Shown piece after piece: positions 15,586-23,533 of a stretch of 64,000 nucleotides of DNA. Source of the DNA: Paraconexibacter algicola (lineage in GTDB: Bacteria > Actinomycetota > Thermoleophilia > Solirubrobacterales > Solirubrobacteraceae); the NCBI RefSeq assembly GCF_003044185.1, contig NZ_PYYB01000001.1, forward strand, positions 806,001 to 870,000, given 5' to 3'. Every line of letters begins with the position of its first letter. Position 1 is the stretch's first letter. The position numbers and the translations under genes are program-made. Under the pieces are notes generated by a model. The model saw only the letters and a program-made list of their open reading frames with translations, was not told where the DNA came from and made no database searches.

Positions 15586-16116
15586 ATGGCCTTCGACACG
15601 CTGAAGATGTACTTCAAGCGCTCCAAGACGCTGGACGCGCCGACCGACGTCTACGCCCACGAGGTGGAGCTGCTCGAGGGTGGGACGCTCGACCTGTCCA
15701 CCCTGCGCGGCAAGCCGACCCTGATCGTCAACACGGCGAGCAAGTGCGGCTACACCCCGCAGTTCGAGGGGCTGCAGGAGCTCTACGCCACCTACCAGGA
15801 CCAGGGCCTCCAGATCCTCGGCTGCCCGTCGGCCGACTTCGCCGGCCAGGAGCACGACGACGCCGTCGCCACCGGTGAGGTCTGCCGCCGCAACTACGGC
15901 GTCACCTTCCCCGTCACCGCGAAGATGAGCGTCCGCGCCGATCCGCACCCGCTGTGGGAGGACCTCAACCGCCAGCCGGGCTCCAAGCCGCCGGTCTGGA
16001 ACTTCACGAAGTACCTCGTCGACGGCGACGGCAAGCTCGTCGCGCGCTGGGCGACGAAGGTCAAGCCCGACGACCCGGAGATCAAGGCCGCGATCGAGCG
16101 CGCGCTCGCGAAGTAG
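15586..16116 (+). CDS. glutathione/thioredoxin peroxidase, Cys type
   Basis: 176 residues, thioredoxin fold. The peroxidatic Cys lies in IVNTASKCGYTPQFEGL (about residue 57), and the Trp-Asn pair of the catalytic tetrad in VWNFTKYLVDGDG (about 137). The tetrad Gln region, usually CNQFGxQE, reads SADFAGQE here, so Gln is replaced by Asp. This variant occurs in other bacterial family members. The enzyme reduces H2O2 or lipid hydroperoxides; actinobacterial enzymes normally take electrons from thioredoxin. A TAACGT box 6 nt before the ATG suggests a leaderless mRNA. A hairpin terminator follows at once. Confidence 0.85.
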   Translation: MAFDTLKMYFKRSKTLDAPTDVYAHEVELLEGGTLDLSTLRGKPTLIVNTASKCGYTPQFEGLQELYATYQDQGLQILGCPSADFAGQEHDDAVATGEVCRRNYGVTFPVTAKMSVRADPHPLWEDLNRQPGSKPPVWNFTKYLVDGDGKLVARWATKVKPDDPEIKAAIERALAK

Positions 16117-16137
16117 ACCCGCCGACCTGCGGCGGGT
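16117..16137 (+). terminator. hairpin terminator after the peroxidase gene
   Basis: ACCCGCCG-N5-CGGCGGGT, an 8-bp perfect stem directly after the stop codon, followed by CGTTCGT. Confidence 0.6.
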
Positions 16138-16229
16138 CGTTCGTCGCACCGGTCCCGGGTCGACTGGCGCAACGCTCCCGGGACGACTACCGTACGTCCC
16201 CCAGGGCCCGGGCAAGGGAGCGGCGGACG

Positions 16230-18470
16230 TTGCAGCAGCACGCGCAGGACCGGCCGCGATCGCGCGGCCATCGCAGTGCCACGGGGATCCGGGCCGCGAT
16301 CGTCGGGACGATGATCGCGGGGGCGTTGCTCGGGGCCTGGGGCACCCACCGCATCGTCGACGCGCACGAGCGGTCGGATTTCGACGCCGAGGTGCAGCGG
16401 ATCGACGCGGCACTGGAGGAGCGGATGACCGCGTACGTGCAGGTGCTGCGTGGTGGGATCGGCCTGTTCCACGCCTCGACCGAGGTGACGCGCACCGACT
16501 GGCGCCGGTACGTCGACACCCTCGCGCTCGACGAGCGCTACCCGGGCTTCAAGTCACTGAGCTTCGCACGGGCGGTGCCCGCCCGGGAACTGCCGGCCTT
16601 CGTCGCCGGGGTACGGGCCGAGCCGCGCCCCCCGGGCCTCACCGTCCTGCGGTCGATGCGCGACTACCGCACGCGCGCACCCAGCGGCTCGCGGGGCATC
16701 CCGCCGGTGCACGCGCCGATCGAGTGGGTCGCGCCGTTCACCGCCGAGAACCAGGTCGTCCTCGGCGTCGACATGATGCGCGAGCCGCGACGACGGGCCG
16801 CCATGCTCGAGGCCAGCCGCCGCCGGCAGGCCGTGCTCAGCCCCCGCCTGAGGCTCTCGGGCAGTGTCGACGCGGAGGCGGGCTTCATCGCCTACGTCGC
16901 CGTGCGGCGACGCGGCCGGGTCGACGGCTGGCTGACCGCCGCCTTCCGCGCGGAGCAGTTCATGCGCGGCCTGCTCGGCCCGGCACCAAGCCCGTTGTCC
17001 TTCGAGATCCGGGACGGCGACGGTGCCCTGCTGTACTCCACCGCGGGGGTCCGCCCGGACGGCGGTCCGCGACCGCTACCCGACGTCGACGCCGTCTACG
17101 AGCGCCGCGCCACGGTGCCGATGCCGGGCCGGACGTGGGACGTCCGCTACGTCGCTCCCGCGGGCTTCGTCCCCCTGGGAAGCCGCCTGGGACCGTGGCT
17201 CGTCCTGCTCGCCGGACTGCTCACGGCCGGGGCCTTCTTCGCGCTCGGTCGCGTGGGCGATCGCTGGCGGCGGCTGGCGGATCGACTCGCCGCCCAGGCC
17301 GAGGACCTGCGCCGCGCCCGAGCCGACGCGGAGGCCGCGACGGACGCGAAGGCCGCGTTCCTGGCCACCATGTCGCACGAGATCCGCACCCCGATGAACG
17401 CCGTCGTCGGCATGAGCGCGCTCCTGGCCGAGAGCCTCGACGACGGACACCAGCGCGGCCAGGCCGAGGTCATCCGCAGCAGCGGCGACCATCTCCTGCG
17501 GGTCATCGACGACATCCTCGACGTGTCGAAGCTCGAGGCCGGCAAGCTCGCGCTGGAGCAGCAGGCGTTCTCGCCGGGCGGGTGCGCCGCCGGGGTCGTG
17601 GCGCTGCTCGACGCGGACGCGCGGTCGGCCGACGTGGCGCTCGCGCTCGACGTGGCCCCGGACGTCCCCGGTCACGTGATGGGCGACCCCGGCCGCCTGC
17701 GCCAGGTGCTGCTGAACCTCGTCGCCAATGCGGTGCGGTTCACGCCCGCAGGGGGACGCGTGGACGTGGTGGTCGGCCGTGCCGGGGACCCTGCGGACGC
17801 GCGGCTGGCGTTCGCGGTGCGCGACACCGGTCCGGGCATCGAGGCCGCAGTCCACGAGCGGCTCTTCGACGCGTTCGAGCAGGCGGACGCGTCCACCGCA
17901 CGGACCCATGGCGGCACCGGCCTGGGCCTCACCATCTCGCAGGAGCTGGTGGGCCTCATGGGCGGCCGGATCGAGATCGACAGCGCGCCCGGAAGCGGCG
18001 CGACGTTCCGCTTCACGATCCCCCTGCGCGTAGTGGCGTCGCCCGCCGCCGCGCGGGCGACGGCCACGCCCGGTGCGGCCGCGCCGCTGCGCGTGCTGGT
18101 CGCCGAGGACGGCGCGGTGAACCAGCTCGTGGCACGGACCCTGCTGGAGCGTCTCGGTCACGAGGTCGAGATCGTCGGGGACGGGGCGGCCGCGCTCGAC
18201 GCGGTCCAGCGCGACAGCTTCGACGCGGTCCTGCTGGACCTCCGCATGCCGGTGCTGGACGGCTTCGCCACCGCGCGCGAACTGCGGGCGCGGTCGGCGC
18301 CCGGCGACGGTCCGTGGCTCGTGGCCATGACCGCAGACGTGCTGCCCGCGCACCGCGAGCGGGCACGGACCGCCGGGATGGACGACTTCCTCCCCAAGCC
18401 CGTCACGCTCGCGGCGCTCGACGCGACGCTGCGCCGGGTTCCGGCGCGGGCGCGTGTGAGACGTCCATGA
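16230..18470 (+). CDS. CHASE-domain hybrid sensor histidine kinase
   Basis: 746 residues from a TTG at 16230; AAGGGAG lies 9 nt before it, and the next Met is inside the first membrane helix. Order: TM1 (about 15-38), extracytoplasmic CHASE domain (about 45-310, with WVAPFTAENQVVLGVDMMREPRRRAAM), TM2 (about 318-342), HisKA with SHEIRTPMN (phospho-His about 381), HATPase with NLVANAVRF (about 495), DTGPGIE (about 531) and GGTGLGL (about 560), and a C-terminal receiver (VLVAED about 622, phospho-Asp in LLDLRMP about 667, Thr in AMTAD, Lys in LPKPV). CHASE domains bind small extracellular ligands. The output partner (HPt or response regulator) is not in the window. Confidence 0.88.
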   Translation: MQQHAQDRPRSRGHRSATGIRAAIVGTMIAGALLGAWGTHRIVDAHERSDFDAEVQRIDAALEERMTAYVQVLRGGIGLFHASTEVTRTDWRRYVDTLALDERYPGFKSLSFARAVPARELPAFVAGVRAEPRPPGLTVLRSMRDYRTRAPSGSRGIPPVHAPIEWVAPFTAENQVVLGVDMMREPRRRAAMLEASRRRQAVLSPRLRLSGSVDAEAGFIAYVAVRRRGRVDGWLTAAFRAEQFMRGLLGPAPSPLSFEIRDGDGALLYSTAGVRPDGGPRPLPDVDAVYERRATVPMPGRTWDVRYVAPAGFVPLGSRLGPWLVLLAGLLTAGAFFALGRVGDRWRRLADRLAAQAEDLRRARADAEAATDAKAAFLATMSHEIRTPMNAVVGMSALLAESLDDGHQRGQAEVIRSSGDHLLRVIDDILDVSKLEAGKLALEQQAFSPGGCAAGVVALLDADARSADVALALDVAPDVPGHVMGDPGRLRQVLLNLVANAVRFTPAGGRVDVVVGRAGDPADARLAFAVRDTGPGIEAAVHERLFDAFEQADASTARTHGGTGLGLTISQELVGLMGGRIEIDSAPGSGATFRFTIPLRVVASPAAARATATPGAAAPLRVLVAEDGAVNQLVARTLLERLGHEVEIVGDGAAALDAVQRDSFDAVLLDLRMPVLDGFATARELRARSAPGDGPWLVAMTADVLPAHRERARTAGMDDFLPKPVTLAALDATLRRVPARARVRRP

Positions 18471-18521
18471 GAGCGCGCGCGGCACCGCGTATCCCTGCGA
18501 CGGCTGTCGCGTTCCAGGGGC

Positions 18522-19841
18522 ATGTCCGCACGCATCCCCGCCCTCTCCACCGCGGCCCTCGCGGCCGCCCTGCTCGTCCCGGCCGCGGCGCAGGCCGCGC
18601 CGCCGTGGACCGCCCCCACCCAGCTCACCGCCAGCGCCGGCCTCGCCCCGTCGCTCGCCTTCGACGGTGACGGCGACGGCGTCGCCAGCGTCCGGGTCGG
18701 CGCCATGGGCCGCGAGGCCTTCGGCGTGCGCGCCGACGGCACGAAGACCTGGAGCCGCGCCGCCTCGACGCTCGGCGCCGGCCCGATCCCCTCCGGCTCC
18801 GGCAGGACCATCTCGCTGCGCCTGCAGAAGGCCGGCGGCGCCGACCGCGTCCTCGTCGGCTGGTCGGAGGGCACGACCTCCGGCACCATCGGCACGCTGC
18901 GCCCACTGCGCACCGTGCCGCTGCGGACCTCGGAGTACGCCCTCGCCGCCGCGACCTCCGGCGACGCGGCGATCGCGTTCGTCGAGGAGCTCGGCGGTGG
19001 CCGCTCGCGCCTCTGGTTCACCACGCGCAGGGCGGGCGGCACGTTCCAGACCCCGCGCATCATCCGCGGGACGGGCTCGCAGCGCTCCGTCTCCGTCTCG
19101 GTCAACGACCGTGGCCGCTACGTCGTCGCCTGGTCGCAGAACGGCACCGGCGACCCGCGCGTCGAAGCCCGGATGGGTCGGACCTCCGGTCGCGGGAACG
19201 GACTGCTGAACGCCGGCCCCTCGCTCGGCGTCGCCCGCGTCTCGACGCTCGTGACCGGCACGGGGCGCACCACGGTCGCCTGGGGGACCGAGGACGGCGG
19301 CGAGGAGCAGAACGAGCCGACCGAGATCCGGGCCGCGGTGGCCCCGTCGACGAGCTTCGTCCTGCGGCCCTCCACGCAGATCGACCGCGCCGCCGACGGC
19401 GCCCTCGAGGGTGACGTCCCGAGCCCGTCCCTGGCCGCGGGCGCCAGCGGCACCACCACGATCGCGTACACGCTCAGCGGCCGCTTCGTCGACAACGACG
19501 CCCGGACCCCGGTGCGCGTCTCGCGCCAGGACGCGCGCGCGGTCTTCGGTGCGCCCGCGGAGCTGACCGCCGACGGCACGCACGGGGAGATCACCGCGTC
19601 CCCGGACGGGACCGTCACCGTGCCCTACGTCCTCGGCGCACAGCTGCCGTTCACCGACCTGCCGCTCCAGGTCGCCCGCCGCACCTCCGTGGAGTCGGCG
19701 TTCGGCGCGCCCGAGGAGGTCACCACCGACGCGAGCCCGTTCGTCGTCTCGGCCTCCGCGCCCGGTACCAGCGGCGCCCCGCAGATCCTCTACGTCCGCG
19801 GCGCGGCCAAGGACGTCGCGCTGACGCGGCGCGCAGGTTAG
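18522..19841 (+). CDS. secreted beta-propeller-like protein
   Basis: 439 residues with a signal peptide (STAALAAALLVPAAAQAAPP). The mature chain repeats a sheet pattern of about 60-70 residues: SLAFDGDGDGVASVRVG, VLVGWSEGTTSG, DAAIAFVEELGGGRSRLWFTTRRAGGTFQ, YVVAWSQNGTGDPRVEARMG, TTVAWGTEDGGEE, TTIAYTLSGRFVDNDARTPVRV. This recalls sialidase-like propellers, but there are no clear Asp-box motifs, so enzymatic activity is not supported. It probably acts on the cell surface. A strong terminator begins 24 nt after its stop. Confidence 0.7.
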   Translation: MSARIPALSTAALAAALLVPAAAQAAPPWTAPTQLTASAGLAPSLAFDGDGDGVASVRVGAMGREAFGVRADGTKTWSRAASTLGAGPIPSGSGRTISLRLQKAGGADRVLVGWSEGTTSGTIGTLRPLRTVPLRTSEYALAAATSGDAAIAFVEELGGGRSRLWFTTRRAGGTFQTPRIIRGTGSQRSVSVSVNDRGRYVVAWSQNGTGDPRVEARMGRTSGRGNGLLNAGPSLGVARVSTLVTGTGRTTVAWGTEDGGEEQNEPTEIRAAVAPSTSFVLRPSTQIDRAADGALEGDVPSPSLAAGASGTTTIAYTLSGRFVDNDARTPVRVSRQDARAVFGAPAELTADGTHGEITASPDGTVTVPYVLGAQLPFTDLPLQVARRTSVESAFGAPEEVTTDASPFVVSASAPGTSGAPQILYVRGAAKDVALTRRAG

Positions 19842-19860
19842 GACCGGCGCCCGACGCGGT

Positions 19861-20571
19861 ATGTGCCAGGGCGTGTCCGACACGCCCTGGCTTCCGCTGT
19901 CCCGCACCCAGGCCGCCTCGCTGCTGGAGGCCCTGAGCGCCGCCGCGCAGGACGGCGCCGACGACGGCGGCGGGGCCGAGCGCCTGCCCCGGATCCCCGA
20001 GAAGGTCCTCGTCGCCCTCGTGCGGTGCCTGCGGGCCGAGCGCCGGCACGACCTGTCCGCGGCCCCGTCGGCCGGGCGGGTCGCGCGGCGACGGGCCCGG
20101 CGGACCGCGGCCCTCGGAGGCCTGGCGGGCGCGTTCGGCGCGCTCCCCGCCGACGCCCTCGGGCTCGTCGAGGAGGCCCGGGTCGCGATCGACGCCGCCG
20201 AGCAGGCCCCGGGCGACCCGACCGACGCGGCGATCGCGGGCGACCTGCTCGTCCTCTGGGAGCTCGTCGAGGACCCGGCGGTCGCGACCGCGATGTGCGA
20301 CGGCAGCTCCGACGGGTCGCTGCTGGACCACCTCCACGGCGACACCGAGGCCCGCGTGCGCGAGGCCATCCCGGACCGCTGGACCCCGGTCGCGACGTTG
20401 CGGTTCCTCTGGCGGATGCGCGAGCTCGGCGATGCCCGCGACGCCCTCACCGGCGGCACGTTCCGGGCGATCCCGGTGCTCGGCGCCGTGCCCGCCGCGT
20501 TCGGCGCGCACCGCGACATGCGCGAGTTCCAGCGCGTCGTCGCCGCCTACTACGCGCCGCAGGCGGCGTAG
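19861..20571 (+). CDS. hypothetical helical protein, start uncertain
   Basis: 236 residues, mainly helical and Ala/Leu/Arg rich (QAASLLEALSAAAQDG; EKVLVALVRCLRAERRHDL; AIAGDLLVLWELVEDPAVATAM), with a weakly hydrophobic C-terminal part (GGTFRAIPVLGAVPAAFGAHRDMREFQRVVAAYY). No family recognised; no signal peptide. The ATG at 19861 lies on a perfect 12-bp hairpin and has no RBS, so either the true start is a later non-ATG codon, or the hairpin controls translation. The coding sense is supported by amino-acid pattern and third-position GC past about codon 12. It converges on the next gene with a 19-bp gap. Confidence 0.6.
   Translation: MCQGVSDTPWLPLSRTQAASLLEALSAAAQDGADDGGGAERLPRIPEKVLVALVRCLRAERRHDLSAAPSAGRVARRRARRTAALGGLAGAFGALPADALGLVEEARVAIDAAEQAPGDPTDAAIAGDLLVLWELVEDPAVATAMCDGSSDGSLLDHLHGDTEARVREAIPDRWTPVATLRFLWRMRELGDARDALTGGTFRAIPVLGAVPAAFGAHRDMREFQRVVAAYYAPQAA
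19865..19891. terminator. very strong 12-bp hairpin overlapping the next gene's 5' end
   Basis: GCCAGGGCGTGT-N3-ACACGCCCTGGC is perfectly self-complementary and followed by TTCCG. It should terminate the gene ending at 19841, but it also covers the first codons of the frame that starts at 19861. Confidence 0.7.
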
Positions 20572-20590
20572 GCGAGCCGTCGGTCCCGGG

Positions 20591-21298
20591 TCAGCCCGGG
20601 CTGGTCCCGGTGCCGACGTCGGGGGCGATCTCGCCCGTCGCGCGCCGCACGATCACCTTGGTCGCGTACGGCGCGGCGAACGCCACGACCTCGTCGAACT
20701 GCGCCTGCCCGGCCGACCGGGCGACCTCGACGACGACCGCCTCGCGGCCGGTCGCACGGTCCAGGACGACGCCGAAGGACTGCACCGCGGACGCGACCGG
20801 GCTCGCGGGGAGGCGCCGCTCGACGTCGGCGAACGTGTCGAGGATCTCCCGGTGGCTGTGGGGGACCGCGTACAGCCGCAGCCGGCTGCGCAGCAGCGCC
20901 CGCTCCGCCTTCGTGACCGCGACGCGGGACAGCGCGCGGCGCGCCGCGCCCGTCGCGGCCGCCGTGTCGATCGCGCCCACCCGCAGCTGCGCCGTGGAGG
21001 TCAGGTACACCGCGCCGACGAGGAACGGCGGCATCGCCCGCTGGATCCGGTCGGTGCGCCCGAGCACGAGGAACCGCGTCATCTCGCGCTGCGCCGCCAC
21101 GCGCCGGGACACCCGCTCGGTGCGGGCGACCTGCGCCACCCGCGCCCGCCACGCCGTCGCGCAGCGCGCCTTGGCGCTGGGCGCAGCGGCCTCGGGGCGG
21201 TCGCACGGGGAGGGGACCGCCGCGGCCGGGGCGGCGCCGGCCGGAGACGCGACCGCAAACGACGCGAGCGCAGCACACAGGATCTTGGTCACTCGCAC
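20591..21298 (-). CDS. secreted protein of unknown function
   Basis: 235 residues. The signal peptide (ILCAALASFAVASPAGAAPA) is followed by a short Pro/Ala linker and a domain with two Cys (PCDRPEAAAPSAKARC). The remainder is mixed alpha-beta (RVAAQREMTRFLVLGRTDRIQRAMPPFLVGAVYLTSTAQLRV; SAVQSFGVVLDRATGREAVVVEVARSAGQAQFDEVVAFA). No motif recognised. It starts with GTG 9 bp after the thioesterase gene on the same strand and is probably co-transcribed with it; a TAGAGT box 6 nt before the start could give an extra leaderless transcript. Confidence 0.65.
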   Translation of the reverse strand: MRVTKILCAALASFAVASPAGAAPAAAVPSPCDRPEAAAPSAKARCATAWRARVAQVARTERVSRRVAAQREMTRFLVLGRTDRIQRAMPPFLVGAVYLTSTAQLRVGAIDTAAATGAARRALSRVAVTKAERALLRSRLRLYAVPHSHREILDTFADVERRLPASPVASAVQSFGVVLDRATGREAVVVEVARSAGQAQFDEVVAFAAPYATKVIVRRATGEIAPDVGTGTSPG

Positions 21299-21307
21299 GG
21301 GCGGACT

Positions 21308-21808
21308 CTACGCGCCCCCACCCCCGTCCGCCACCTCCCCGTCCGCGGACGTCGGGGCCTGGAACGCCTCGCGCTCCGCGAGCCGGTTGCTGCGGCGCGC
21401 CTGCGCCTCGCGGCCGCGGCGCAGCGCGACCGGATCGTCGGTCGGCGGCAGCGGCGGCACCGGCATCGGCCCGCCCGCGTCGTTGATCGCCACCATCGTC
21501 AGGTAGGCCGTGGAGGTGTGGCGCACCTCACCGGTGCGGACGTTCTCGGCGGTGACGCGCACCCCGACCTCCATCGAGGTGCGCCAGACCGCGTTGACGG
21601 TGGCGTCGAGCGTCACCACCTCGCCGATGTCGACGCGCGAGACGAACGACATGCGGTCCATCCCGGCGGTCACGCAGCGCATGCGGCAGTGCCGGAAGGC
21701 GGCGAGGCCGGCGGCCTCGTCGCACAGCTTCATGATCGTTCCCCCGTGCACGAACCCGCCGCCGTTGGCGTCCTGCGGGCCCATCCACTCCACCAGCGTC
21801 GCGCGCAT
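21308..21808 (-). CDS. acyl-CoA thioesterase, hotdog fold
   Basis: 166 residues. It matches the YciA/BFIT-type acyl-CoA hydrolases: the helix-entry motif GGGFVHGGTIMKLCDEAAGLAAF (about 16-38), VDIGEVVTLDATVNAVWRTSMEVGVRV, and RTGEVRHTSTAYLTMVAI (about 91-108). The catalytic Asp is in LCDEAAG and Asn in DANGGG. The enzyme hydrolyses cytoplasmic acyl-CoA to fatty acid and CoA. The C-terminal 50 residues are a polar, Pro/Arg-rich tail seen in several actinobacterial homologues. Confidence 0.85.
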   Translation of the reverse strand: MRATLVEWMGPQDANGGGFVHGGTIMKLCDEAAGLAAFRHCRMRCVTAGMDRMSFVSRVDIGEVVTLDATVNAVWRTSMEVGVRVTAENVRTGEVRHTSTAYLTMVAINDAGGPMPVPPLPPTDDPVALRRGREAQARRSNRLAEREAFQAPTSADGEVADGGGGA

Positions 21809-21846
21809 GCCCGGGAGCCTCGCACGCCGCGCGGGCGGACCGGCCG

Positions 21847-22044
21847 TCAGGCGGCGTCGACGCGCCGCTCGGGCAGCACCTGCCCGGCCGCGTCGAGCGC
21901 GAGGACCTCGGCGACGTGGCCGTCGCGCCGGGCCTCGACGATCACACCCCAGACGACGCGATGCGCGCGCACCTCGGCGCCCGGGTGGCGCCAGCGCAGC
22001 TGCGCGATCGCCCGCGCCTGCGTGGGGGTGAGCTCGACGTCCAT
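21847..22044 (-). CDS. small hypothetical protein
   Basis: 65 residues from the ATG at 22044 (MDVELTPTQARAIAQLRWRH...GVIVEARRDGHVAEVLALD). A short helix then a beta hairpin is likely. An upstream in-frame start (22077) is possible, but a GATAGT box 6 nt before 22044 favours the shorter form. The sequence has normal codon use and a real-looking amino-acid pattern, but no family is recognised. It lies 38 bp upstream of the thioesterase gene on the same strand. Confidence 0.55.
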   Translation of the reverse strand: MDVELTPTQARAIAQLRWRHPGAEVRAHRVVWGVIVEARRDGHVAEVLALDAAGQVLPERRVDAA

Positions 22045-22147
22045 GCCACCACTATCGGCAGGAACGCTGAGCGACACGACAACGCCAGCTCAAGAGTTCA
22101 TGAGGATTCCTCGCCGGCCGGCGGCGCGGGTGCGGCATGATGGGCCC

Positions 22148-22537
22148 GTGAGCCCCGAGCGATCCCGTCCCTGGCCCGTCGCCGCGTTCTTCGTGCTGAC
22201 CGGCGTGCTGCACCTGACCGTCGCGCGGCGGTTCTTCGAGTCGATCGTGCCACCGTGGGTCCCGGGCGGCCCCAAGCGCGTCAACGAGGCGGCCGGCGTG
22301 GCCGAGATCGCCGGTGGCGTCCTGGCGGTCGTGCCGGGCGCCGAGCGGCACGCGCGCACCTACCTCACGGCGCTGCTGCTCGCCGTCTACCCGGCGAACA
22401 TCCACATGGCGGTGCGCCCGCAGGACATCCCGGGCGCGCGCGGCGTCCCGCGGGCGCTGCTGTGGGCGCGCCTGCCGCTGCAGGTGCTCCCGATCGTCTG
22501 GGTGCACCGCACCGTCCGCGGCCGGCACGAGTCGTGA
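22148..22537 (+). CDS. DoxX-like membrane protein
   Basis: 129 residues with four hydrophobic helices (VAAFFVLTGVLHLTVA; NEAAGVAEIAGGVLAVVPGAE; YLTALLLAVYPANIHMAV; ALLWARLPLQVLPIVWV). The AGVAEIAGGVLAVVP and YPANIHMA segments are typical of the DoxX-like family of small inner-membrane proteins, some of which take part in redox or thiol stress responses. The GTG start at 22148 is supported by the hydrophobic first helix and the 4-bp GTGA overlap with the next gene at the 3' end. Confidence 0.8.
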   Translation: MSPERSRPWPVAAFFVLTGVLHLTVARRFFESIVPPWVPGGPKRVNEAAGVAEIAGGVLAVVPGAERHARTYLTALLLAVYPANIHMAVRPQDIPGARGVPRALLWARLPLQVLPIVWVHRTVRGRHES

Positions 22538-23418
22538 GCGCGCTCGCGGAGCGCCTGCGCGTCCCGGGCGTCTGGACCTTCACCGACGCGCTCGGGGCCC
22601 GCGAGGCGGCCGACGTCGCCCGCCGGATCGAGGCGCTCGGCTACTCGGCGCTCTGGCACCCGGAGACCGTCGGGCGCGAGCCCTTCTCGCACCTCGCCCA
22701 CCTCGCGGGCGCCACCGACACGCTGCTGCTCGCGACCGGGATCGCGAACCTCTACAACCGCCACCCGGGCGCGATGAAGCAGGCCGCGATGACCCTCGCC
22801 GAGCAGTCCGACGGGCGCTTCCTCAACGGCATCGGCGTCTCGCACCGGCCGCTCGTGGAGGGCCTGCGCGGCCTGAGCTACGACAAGCCGCTCACCGCGA
22901 TGCGCACGTACCTCGACGCGATGGACGCCTCCCCCTACGCGGGCCCGCAGCCCGCGGAGCCCGCGCCCGTCGTGCTCGCGGCGCTCGGCCCCAAGATGCT
23001 CGCCCTCGCGGCGGAGCGGGCCGCCGGCGCGCACCCGTACTTCACGACGCCCGAGCACACCCGCCGCGCCCGCGAGATCCTCGGGCCGGACAAGCTGCTG
23101 TGCGTCGAGCAGAAGGTCATCCTCAGCACCGACGAGGCCGCCGCCCGCGCCGCCGCGCACCAGCAGACCGAGCGCTACGGCGCGCTGCCGAACTACCGCA
23201 ACAACTGGAAGCGGCTCGGCTACACCGAGGAGCAGATCGCCGCCAACGACCCGGCGTTCGTGGACGACCTGATCGTCTGGGGGGACGGCGGCACGATCCG
23301 CGCCCGGATCGACGAGCACTACGCGGCCGGGGCGACGCACGTCTGCATCCAGCCGATCTCGCTCGAGGGCCGTCCGACCCCGGATCTCGACGTGCTCGAG
23401 GCGCTCGCCCCCGCCTGA
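22534..23418 (+). CDS. LLM-class (F420-type) oxidoreductase
   Basis: 294 residues, TIM-barrel of the luciferase-like monooxygenase family. Opening VWTFTDALGAREAADVARRIEALGYSALWHPE matches the TIGR03620-type actinobacterial F420-dependent group; further landmarks are LLLATGIANLYNRHPGAMKQAAMTLAEQSDGRFLNGIGVSH and APVVLAALGPKMLALAAERAAGAHPYF. These enzymes transfer hydride with reduced F420 (or FMN); the substrate is not predictable. The GTG start overlaps the DoxX stop by 4 bp, so the two are translationally coupled, which links this oxidoreductase to the membrane protein. Confidence 0.88.
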   Translation: MSALAERLRVPGVWTFTDALGAREAADVARRIEALGYSALWHPETVGREPFSHLAHLAGATDTLLLATGIANLYNRHPGAMKQAAMTLAEQSDGRFLNGIGVSHRPLVEGLRGLSYDKPLTAMRTYLDAMDASPYAGPQPAEPAPVVLAALGPKMLALAAERAAGAHPYFTTPEHTRRAREILGPDKLLCVEQKVILSTDEAAARAAAHQQTERYGALPNYRNNWKRLGYTEEQIAANDPAFVDDLIVWGDGGTIRARIDEHYAAGATHVCIQPISLEGRPTPDLDVLEALAPA

Positions 23419-23533
23419 CACCCCGGAAACCCGTCCGACCCTGGACGGACGTACGAGTCGCACGGAGGCCGCCGCAGGCACTACCCTCCCTGCTTCTCAG
23501 CAGGTCCACAGGGGAACATCGGGAGGGCAGGAC

